A DNA stretch of 36,988 bases, from contig CAJFVK010000007.1 of assembly GCA_904420435.1 (NCBI GenBank), positions 1 to 36,988 on the forward strand, written 5' to 3'. The notes beneath the pieces were generated by a model. That model worked only from the letters and a program-made list of their open reading frames with translations, was not told the DNA's origin and did no database searches. Each line of letters opens with the position of its first letter. Positions within the stretch are counted from its first letter, which is position 1. The DNA is from an uncultured Oscillospiraceae bacterium (GTDB lineage: Bacteria; Bacillota; Clostridia; Oscillospirales; Oscillospiraceae). A program made the translations under genes and the position numbers. This document shows positions 31,661 through 36,988 of this stretch, piece after piece.

Positions 31661-32542
31661 ATGGACCGAATTGTCAAGGCCCTCAGCGGATTTTACTATG
31701 TGCAGCGCTCTGACGGCAGCGTTCTCCGCTGCCGGGCCAGAGGAAAATTCCGGAAAACCGGGATTTCGCCTTTAGTGGGGGATCTGGTGGAGGTCCGGCT
31801 TCTGGAGGACGGCAGCGGCATGGTCTGGGAGATCGGCCAGCGCCGCAACGCCTTTTCCAGGCCGGCGGTGGCCAACATCGACCTGATGGTGATGATCGCC
31901 TCCGCCGCAGTTCCCCGGACAGACCCCTACCTGATTGACCGGATGACCGCTGTTGCCGCCCTGAAAAACTGCGAGGCCGTGGTGGTCTTCAACAAGACGG
32001 ATCTGGCCTCCCCTGGGGATATGCAGCATATCTATGAGCGGGCCGGAATCCGAGCACTGTCGGTCAGCGCGGAAACAGGGGAGGGAATTGCCGATCTGAT
32101 CCCGATCCTTCGAGGCAAGCTTTCTGCCTTTACAGGAAACTCCGGCGTTGGAAAATCCAGTATTCTCAACGTCCTGGACCCTGCCTGCGCCATCTCCACC
32201 GGCGAGATCAGCGAGAAGCTGGGACGGGGTCGCCACACCACCCGGCATGTGGAGCTCTATCAGCTCTCCTGCGGTGCCCAGGTGGTGGACACCCCGGGCT
32301 TCAGCTCCTTTGATTCCGAGGAGCTGGACCTGGAGCTGAAGGAGCATCTGGCCGAGAGCTTCCTCGAGTTTCGCCCCTTCCTGGATCAATGCCGGTTTGT
32401 GGGGTGCAGCCACACCAGGGAGAAGGGGTGTGCCGTGTTGCAGGCGGTGAGGGAGGGCCAGATCTCCCCAAGCCGGCACGCCAGCTATCTGCGGCTCTGG
32501 GATGAGCTGAAGGATCTGAAAGAGTGGAATCAAAGAAAGTAG
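31661..32542 (+). CDS. rsgA: Ribosome small subunit-dependent GTPase A
   Basis: RsgA, 293 residues, is a circularly permuted GTPase that checks 30S maturation. An N-terminal OB fold (to about 68) is followed by G4 NKTD (111-114), then the P-loop GNSGVGKSS (159-167), G3 DTPG (210-213) and a zinc site (C244, C249, H251 and C257). The order G4-G1-G3 shows the permutation. The start is ATG 31661 with GGAGGA at 31644-31649; the upstream extension lies inside the kinase gene. Its stop codon TAG (32540-32542) sits inside the terminator stem. Confidence 0.95.
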   Translation: MDRIVKALSGFYYVQRSDGSVLRCRARGKFRKTGISPLVGDLVEVRLLEDGSGMVWEIGQRRNAFSRPAVANIDLMVMIASAAVPRTDPYLIDRMTAVAALKNCEAVVVFNKTDLASPGDMQHIYERAGIRALSVSAETGEGIADLIPILRGKLSAFTGNSGVGKSSILNVLDPACAISTGEISEKLGRGRHTTRHVELYQLSCGAQVVDTPGFSSFDSEELDLELKEHLAESFLEFRPFLDQCRFVGCSHTREKGCAVLQAVREGQISPSRHASYLRLWDELKDLKEWNQRK

Positions 32543-32566
32543 GAGGCTGTGCCTCCTACTTTTTCT
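32536..32566 (+). terminator. Rho-independent terminator overlapping the rsgA stop codon
   Basis: A 12-bp stem (32536-32547 with 32551-32562), three-base loop and T-rich tail. The last codons of rsgA form the 5' arm, so a ribosome ending translation covers the hairpin. The terminator closes the long yicC-to-rsgA run. Confidence 0.85.
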
Positions 32567-32657
32567 TTGCCCCTTTCTCCAGCGGCGGATGTTTCTCACC
32601 CCTCGGCCCGCCCCGGTATATACTGATAGGGAAGCACAGGAAAGGGGGCGCGATCAG

Positions 32658-32810
32658 TTGGGCCGCGGCGGATGTCACTTCCTGGGACTCTGCGCTCTGG
32701 CGCTTGGCCTGGGGATTTTGATTACGGCGATTTTCCCGGTGGGGGCGCTGCTCTTTCTCATCGCATTCCTGCTCATCGGATGCGGATGGGCGTGTATCAG
32801 ACGAAGATAA
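32658..32810 (+). CDS. Small hydrophobic membrane peptide
   Basis: A likely 50-residue peptide starting at TTG 32658 with GGAAAGGGGG just upstream. After a short basic start (GRGGCHFLG) two hydrophobic helices run to a final CIRRR, so it should be a small membrane protein with its end in the cytoplasm. An open frame continues upstream to 32589, but that extension is rich in Pro and Arg and lacks a ribosome site. Function is unknown. It lies 12 bases before spoVM and probably shares its transcript, so expression in the mother cell is possible but not shown. Confidence 0.55.
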   Translation: MGRGGCHFLGLCALALGLGILITAIFPVGALLFLIAFLLIGCGWACIRRR

Positions 32811-32822
32811 GGAGCGTATGGT

Positions 32823-32897
32823 ATGAAAGTCGTTATCGTCAAGCCACCGAAGGTGCTGGGCACCATCCTGCGGAAAATTTTTAAAATTCAGGCATGA
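32823..32897 (+). CDS. spoVM: Stage V sporulation protein M
   Basis: A 24-codon gene for a short amphipathic helix. The sequence begins MKVVIVKPPKVLG and continues to a basic helix ending KIFKIQA. It matches the known SpoVM pattern (Bacillus: MKFYTIKLPKFLGGI) at K2, K7, P9, K10, L12, G13, I15 and R17. SpoVM marks the convex outer forespore membrane and anchors SpoIVA for coat assembly. The ribosome site AAGGAG is at 32809-32814, eight bases before the ATG. An out-of-frame ATG just before it ends after two codons. The gene is too short for usual gene finders. Only a -10-like TATACT near 32619 was seen upstream. Confidence 0.82.
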   Translation: MKVVIVKPPKVLGTILRKIFKIQA

Positions 32898-32953
32898 GGG
32901 TTGTACGCCTCTCATATGCTGACGTAGAGTAAAGCGTCACAGGGGAGGACATC

Positions 32954-34495
32954 ATGGAACTGAAATTGAAAAAGGAAACCTTTACATCCTATGAGGCGGT
33001 CGAAGAAACGCCCATCTCCTTTGAAACCACCCAGGAGGCCATTGTCCCGGACTCCTGCGCCGACGTGGCCAGGATTATCGATACCTCCGGGACGGTCCTG
33101 GTACATAACAAGGACCTGGGTCCCGACGGCCGCGTGGAGGTCAATGGCGTCATCAAAACAACGGTGCTGTTTGCGCCGGAATCCGGCAGGGAGGTGGGCG
33201 CTATCCACCTCTCCATTCCCTACCACAGCACATGCGACAGCCGGGAGGCCGCGTCCTCCGGCGTCTACTCTGTCCGCGCCTCGCTGCGCAGCATTGACTC
33301 CCGGCTTCTCAACCCCAGGAAGCTCTTGATCCGCGCGGATATCACGCTGCACCTGACCGCCTATCAGCAGAAGACCGTCCAGCTGTGTACCGCTGCGGAT
33401 GCTGACGACAAGGGGCTGCAGATCCTGGAGGACACAGCGGAAACCACCGTGATTTCCCAGGTCGCAGAACGGGAATTTACCTACATGGAGGAGATGAGCC
33501 TCTCCGCCAGCCGGAAGGGCATTCGGGAGATTCTGGACAGCCGGACGGCCATCTCACCGTCGGAGTCCCGCATCATCGGCGGAAAGCTGGTGCTGAAGGG
33601 GATCATCCAGGCGGAAATCCTCTACCAGGATCTCTCCGGAGAGCTGGGTACTCTGCGCCAGGAGTACCTGTTCTCCCAGATTCTGGAAACCTCAGCCGCT
33701 GAGGATTCCGGTTTCGCCAGAGCAAACTTCCAGCTGGCCGGATACGAGTATACCCTGGGCTCGGAAAACGACCGGGAGGACGACCATATCGTCACGCTGT
33801 CCCTCCACATCCGCACCTGCATTGAAATCCTGGAAAAGCGGGCGCTCCATTTCCTGGCGGATCTCTACAGCATTTCCGACGAACTGTCTATTGAGCCCCA
33901 GACTCTGTCCCTGCTGGAGGACCTGCGCTCCTACAGCAGGAAGCAGAATATGCGGGAAGTTCTGGAAACCGCCGTCGCGGTCAAGCAGGTCATGGACGCC
34001 AGTGTTTCCTGCGGTATCTCCACCGCCCAGAAGGGGGAGTCGGGCGCCTGGGTGCAGACGCCTGTCCGAATCAAGGTGCTCTATCTGGACGAAAACGACG
34101 CCCTGCTGATGGCGGAGAAGGAGATCCAGGTGAAGGGAGAAACAGACATCAGCGACGGCAGCGAGCCGACGATCCAGGTCTGCTGCCCCGGTGAGGTGGC
34201 GGCCGGTCCGGCGCCGGAAGGAATCGAGGTCAGATTTACCCTGGAATTCTCCATCGACACCGGGATCCGCTCTCAGAGGGCCTGCGTCGCCCAGGCCGCT
34301 GTAGAGGAGGGGAGCAGGGAAGAGGGTAGGCAGCCCTCCATCGTGCTGCGGAAGGTGGCAAACGGCACCCGGCTCTGGGACATTGCCAAGCAGTACCGCA
34401 CCACAGGGGCGGACATTTTGGCTGCCAACCAGCTGGAGAGCGAGAACGCCATTCCCGCGGACCGGCTGCTGCTGATTCCCCGCAGGAAAGTATAA
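32954..34495 (+). CDS. SPOCS (DUF3794) and LysM domain protein
   Basis: A 513-residue protein. The N-terminal two-thirds contain repeated DUF3794/SPOCS modules (about 35-115, 180-270 and 330-430), with signatures such as VPDSCADVARIIDT and RLLNPRKLLIRADI. The C terminus (about 458-512) is a LysM domain (RLWDIAKQYRTTGADILAAN and a final LLLIPRRK), which binds peptidoglycan or glucosamine chains. The domain pair is typical of clostridial spore coat or cortex-associated proteins. Its place next to spoVM supports a sporulation role. The start has CAGGGGAGGAC. It has no signal peptide, as expected for mother-cell assembly. Confidence 0.88.
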   Translation: MELKLKKETFTSYEAVEETPISFETTQEAIVPDSCADVARIIDTSGTVLVHNKDLGPDGRVEVNGVIKTTVLFAPESGREVGAIHLSIPYHSTCDSREAASSGVYSVRASLRSIDSRLLNPRKLLIRADITLHLTAYQQKTVQLCTAADADDKGLQILEDTAETTVISQVAEREFTYMEEMSLSASRKGIREILDSRTAISPSESRIIGGKLVLKGIIQAEILYQDLSGELGTLRQEYLFSQILETSAAEDSGFARANFQLAGYEYTLGSENDREDDHIVTLSLHIRTCIEILEKRALHFLADLYSISDELSIEPQTLSLLEDLRSYSRKQNMREVLETAVAVKQVMDASVSCGISTAQKGESGAWVQTPVRIKVLYLDENDALLMAEKEIQVKGETDISDGSEPTIQVCCPGEVAAGPAPEGIEVRFTLEFSIDTGIRSQRACVAQAAVEEGSREEGRQPSIVLRKVANGTRLWDIAKQYRTTGADILAANQLESENAIPADRLLLIPRRKV

Positions 34496-34498
34496 GAG

Positions 34499-34527
34499 AA
34501 AGGCCGGAGGAATGCCTCCGGCCTTTT
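34499..34527. terminator. Bidirectional terminator between the SPOCS gene and the ABC transporter
   Basis: A 12-bp stem (34499-34510 with 34515-34526) and a four-base loop. On the plus strand it ends in TTTT; on the minus strand it is followed by TTTCTCTTAT. It can serve both convergent transcripts. Confidence 0.8.
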
Positions 34528-34544
34528 CCCCTGGTGGGCCAAAT

Positions 34545-35330
34545 CTAATTTTCCGCGTAGCGGGCCAGGAACTGCCGGGTCCGCTCCTCGCTGGGATGCT
34601 CAATGACCTGCCTGGCGGGCCCCTGCTCCACAATGACGCCGCCGTCCATAAAGATCACCTCGTCGGCCACGTCCCGGGCGAAGGCCATCTCGTGGGTGAC
34701 GATGATCATGGTGGTTTTTTGGTCGGCCAGGGCCCGGATCACCTTCAGCACCTCGCCGGTGAGCTCCGGGTCCAAGGCGGAGGTGGGCTCGTCAAAGCAG
34801 AGGATATCCGGATGGAGGGCCAGTGCCCGGGCGATAGCCACCCGCTGCTGCTGGCCGCCGGAGAGCTGGTGGGGATAGTGTCCGGCCCGGTCCTCCAGAC
34901 CCATCTTTTTCAGCAGCTCCAGGCCTTCCGCCTGGATTTCCCGGTGCAGTTCCCCCTTGCGCTGTTTGTAATCCGGCTGCTCCTTGGCCAGGAGCTCCTT
35001 CGCCAAGGTCACGTTCTGCAGGGCCGTGTACTGGGGGAAGAGGTTGAAGGACTGGAACACCAGGCCGAAGTGGAGCCGCTTCTTGCGCACCTCCGCCTCC
35101 CGCTGGGTGGCGGGATCCTCTGCGTCAAAGAGGGTTTCCCCATTTACCAGGATCTTCCCCTTGTCTGGTGTTTCCAGAAAGTTCAGGCACCGCAACAGGG
35201 TGGTCTTCCCGCTGCCGGAGGATCCGATGATGGCCAGGGCCTGTCCCTGCTCCAGGGAAAAGCTGATGTCCTCCAGCACTCGGACAGACCCGAAATGTTT
35301 CTCAATATGCTGTACGTCCAGAACAGGCAT
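34545..35330 (-). CDS. Polar amino-acid ABC transporter ATPase
   Basis: A 261-residue ATPase of the GlnQ/HisP type. Walker A GSSGSGKT is at 36-43, the Q-loop at FQSFNLFP, the signature LSGGQ at 156-160, and Walker B CFDEPTSALDPE near 178-189. The D-loop and the switch histidine (VTHEMAFA) are also present. It is downstream of the permease gene and lies at the end of the operon. The transported amino acid cannot be read from the ATPase. Confidence 0.95.
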   Translation of the reverse strand: MPVLDVQHIEKHFGSVRVLEDISFSLEQGQALAIIGSSGSGKTTLLRCLNFLETPDKGKILVNGETLFDAEDPATQREAEVRKKRLHFGLVFQSFNLFPQYTALQNVTLAKELLAKEQPDYKQRKGELHREIQAEGLELLKKMGLEDRAGHYPHQLSGGQQQRVAIARALALHPDILCFDEPTSALDPELTGEVLKVIRALADQKTTMIIVTHEMAFARDVADEVIFMDGGVIVEQGPARQVIEHPSEERTRQFLARYAEN

Positions 35331-35342
35331 GGGCGCGCCTCC

Positions 35343-35981
35343 TTACTTGAAATAGTCCAGCTTTTTCTCCAGCCATCCGAAGAGCAGCGTAAGAATACCG
35401 TTGACGATCAGATAGAAGATAGCTGTGTAGAACAGGGGCCAGATCATGCCCTTCTTGATGTAGGACTCTCCCATCCAGATGATCTCGTACACCGAGATGG
35501 TGCGCACCAGGGCGGTATCCTTCACTAGGGTAATGAACTCGTTGCCCATGGGGGGGACGATCCGCTTGATGACTTGGATCAGGGTGACTTTGAAGAAAAT
35601 CTGGCTTTTGGTCATGCCCAGCACAAGGCCCGCCTCCTGCTGGCCCGCCGGCACGCCCTGGATGCCGCCCCGGTAGATCTCGGAGAAATAGCAGGCGTAG
35701 TTGATGACAAAGGTCACAACTGCTGCCGTAAACCGGGGCAGCAGAGGCAGGTCGAACAGCAGGCCGGGGCCGTAGAACACCACCAGGATCTGGAGCATCA
35801 GAGGCGTGCCCCGGATGATCCACACGATGGTCTTGACCACCGCCCGCAGGGGCGTGCACCGGCTCATAGAGCCGAAGGAGATCAACAGGCCCAGGGGCAG
35901 GGCGAACAGGAGAGTCAGGGCGAACATCTCCAGGGTGACGACCAGCCCCTCCAGAAGGGTGAGGGATACGGATACTAGCAT
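35343..35981 (-). CDS. Polar amino-acid ABC transporter permease
   Basis: A 212-residue permease of the HisM/GlnP family with about five membrane helices. The cytoplasmic EAA loop is visible (QQEAGLVLGMTKSQIFFKV), and the family start LVSVSLTLLEGLVVTLEMF is typical. The chosen ATG at 35981 has GAGAGGAAA upstream; a longer frame reaching 36125 overlaps the binding protein gene and the preceding hairpin, and is rejected. A single permease gene implies a homodimer in the transporter. Confidence 0.93.
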   Translation of the reverse strand: MLVSVSLTLLEGLVVTLEMFALTLLFALPLGLLISFGSMSRCTPLRAVVKTIVWIIRGTPLMLQILVVFYGPGLLFDLPLLPRFTAAVVTFVINYACYFSEIYRGGIQGVPAGQQEAGLVLGMTKSQIFFKVTLIQVIKRIVPPMGNEFITLVKDTALVRTISVYEIIWMGESYIKKGMIWPLFYTAIFYLIVNGILTLLFGWLEKKLDYFK

Positions 35982-36009
35982 AGGCGGTTTCCTCTCTGTG
36001 GCCAGGGAA

Positions 36010-36038
36010 GGGCAGAGAGCTGCGATAGCTCTCTGCCC
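36010..36038 (-). other. Hairpin between binding-protein and permease genes
   Basis: A perfect 11-bp stem (36010-36020 with 36028-36038) with a 7-base loop. Neither strand has a following T run, so it is unlikely to be a terminator. Its place right after the binding-protein gene fits an RNA-stabilising or processing element that keeps the binding protein more abundant than the membrane parts. Confidence 0.6.
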
Positions 36039-36057
36039 ACTCCTGCGTAAATCCGGA

Positions 36058-36930
36058 TTACTTCTCGATAACAGATTCCTGCACGCCGTAGGTGGTGGCC
36101 ACCTCCATGACGGTGCCGGCGTCATAGGCCTCTTTCCAGAAGGTGTTGAAGGCCTCGGTCAGGTCGGAACCCTGACGAAAGGCCACGCCATACTCCTCGC
36201 TGTTGAGCTGCACAGTATAGGTCAGCTCAGGATAGCTGGTGCCCTCGCCGATCATGGCGCCGGCCATCAGCAGGTCGATGACGCAGGCGTCGGAGGCGCC
36301 GGAGGCCACCTCCAGCAGGGCGTCCGCCTGGGTGGTCTTGGCCGTATAGCTCAGGCCCAGCAGGTCCAGCTGCTCAGCGCCGGCGGAGCCGTTTTCCACG
36401 GCGAAGCTCAGACCGCTGAGGCTTTCCACCGTTTGGTAGTCCTCCGCCACATCGGCGGGCACGACAACCACCTGTCCGTTGTTGCAGTAGGGCTCGGAAA
36501 CGGAGGCGCCGTTGGTCACCTCGTCAGTGATGGTCATGCCGTTCCAGATCACGTCAATGCCCTTGGTGTCCAGCTCCATCAGCTTGTTGTCCCAGTTGAT
36601 TTCCAGGAACTCCACCTCAACGCCCAGGCTCTCGGCAAAGGCCTTGGCCATATCGGCGTCAAAGCCGATCCACTCGCCACTCTCATCCTTGTAGTCCATG
36701 GGGGCGAAGTCGGTCATCCCCACAATCAGGGTGCCCTTCTCCTTCACATAGGCCAGGTCGCTCTCCGCGGCATCGTCGCCGCTGTCGCTTGCCGCCCCGC
36801 CGGCATTTCCGCTGTTGCCGGCGCCGCTGTTCTGCCCATCGCCGCCGGTGTCGGTGGTTGTGCTGCCGCAGGCGACCATAGCGAGTGCCATGGCAAAAAC
36901 CATGAGAAGAGAAATCACTTTTTTCATCAT
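36058..36930 (-). CDS. Polar amino-acid ABC transporter substrate-binding lipoprotein
   Basis: A 290-residue extracellular binding protein of the SBP_bac_3 family. The signal peptide ends in a lipobox with C21 (AMVACG), followed by a Gly/Ser/Asp-rich linker to about residue 58. The domain then begins with KGTLIVGMTDFAPMDYKDES and continues with GFDADMAKAFAESLGVEVEF, as in glutamine/cystine/histidine binding proteins. The ATG is behind AAGGAGG; a second ATG one codon later is equally possible. It is the first gene of the leftward transporter operon, with its promoter beyond or at the window edge. The ligand is not predictable by eye. Confidence 0.94.
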   Translation of the reverse strand: MMKKVISLLMVFAMALAMVACGSTTTDTGGDGQNSGAGNSGNAGGAASDSGDDAAESDLAYVKEKGTLIVGMTDFAPMDYKDESGEWIGFDADMAKAFAESLGVEVEFLEINWDNKLMELDTKGIDVIWNGMTITDEVTNGASVSEPYCNNGQVVVVPADVAEDYQTVESLSGLSFAVENGSAGAEQLDLLGLSYTAKTTQADALLEVASGASDACVIDLLMAGAMIGEGTSYPELTYTVQLNSEEYGVAFRQGSDLTEAFNTFWKEAYDAGTVMEVATTYGVQESVIEK

Positions 36931-36988
36931 CTAGTCCTCCTTATCGCAAAAGAAATCCAGCTTTCTTTGCTTCTAACCTTGCTATTAA

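Noticed and set aside
32898-32953. Sigma-E or sigma-K promoter in front of the SPOCS gene
   Set aside because: CATATGCT near 32923 resembles a sporulation -10 only loosely and no matching -35 is found, so it is not reported as a feature.

Overview
The window looks like a GC-rich member of the Clostridia, most like the Oscillospiraceae (Flavonifractor, Oscillibacter and relatives). This is inferred from gene content and order: an IspH-ribosomal protein S1 fusion, a CarD-IspD-IspF operon, CdaA-CdaR, a YicC-RemA-Gmk-RpoZ-PriA run, a PP2C/PASTA-kinase pair, and sporulation genes (gerW, spoVM, a SPOCS/LysM coat-type protein). It is almost entirely chromosomal core. I see no prophage, insertion sequence, CRISPR array or plasmid gene.

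Layout. At 1-205, on the minus strand, is a strong promoter, a truncated tRNA-like sequence and the 5' end of a tRNA (probably Ala) that runs off the window. From 476 to about 5660, on the plus strand: M50 site-2 protease, ScpA, ScpB, a DUF2953 membrane protein, GerW, a D,D-carboxypeptidase and an RluB-type pseudouridine synthase. From 5726 to 11067: an RpiR regulator, a HI0933-type flavoprotein, Cmk, PlsC and the IspH-S1 fusion, closed by a terminator. From 11285 to 13132: a promoter, CarD-like regulator, IspD, IspF and a terminator. At 13182-14066, on the minus strand, two consecutive open frames share one reading frame and are separated by a single TAG. Together they read as an unknown N-terminal domain joined to a sigma-factor-like domain. 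From 14302 to 15811: a DUF3343 protein and a cysteine-desulfurase-like enzyme behind a structured leader.

From 15835 to 19988: CdaA, CdaR, an RseC-like protein, a DUF5685 protein and a J-domain protein with a cysteine-rich tail. From 20018 to 32542 is a dense translation, replication and signalling block: YicC, RemA, Gmk, RpoZ, PriA, Def, Fmt, a zinc metallopeptidase, RsmB, RlmN, PP2C phosphatase, PASTA kinase and RsgA. Many of these genes overlap by 1 to 11 bases, so they are probably translationally coupled. From 32658 to 34527 is a short sporulation cluster: a small membrane peptide, SpoVM (24 residues, easily missed) and a SPOCS/LysM protein. From 34545 to 36930, on the minus strand, is a complete polar amino-acid ABC transporter (binding protein, permease, ATPase).

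The points most worth a second look are: the amber-interrupted sigma-like gene; the internal extended -10 promoter and strong ribosome binding site that could make free S1 from inside ispH; two DxxxD motifs in the DUF5685 protein that resemble squalene/phytoene synthases; the 47-nt tRNA-like remnant behind a consensus promoter; and the unlisted spoVM.
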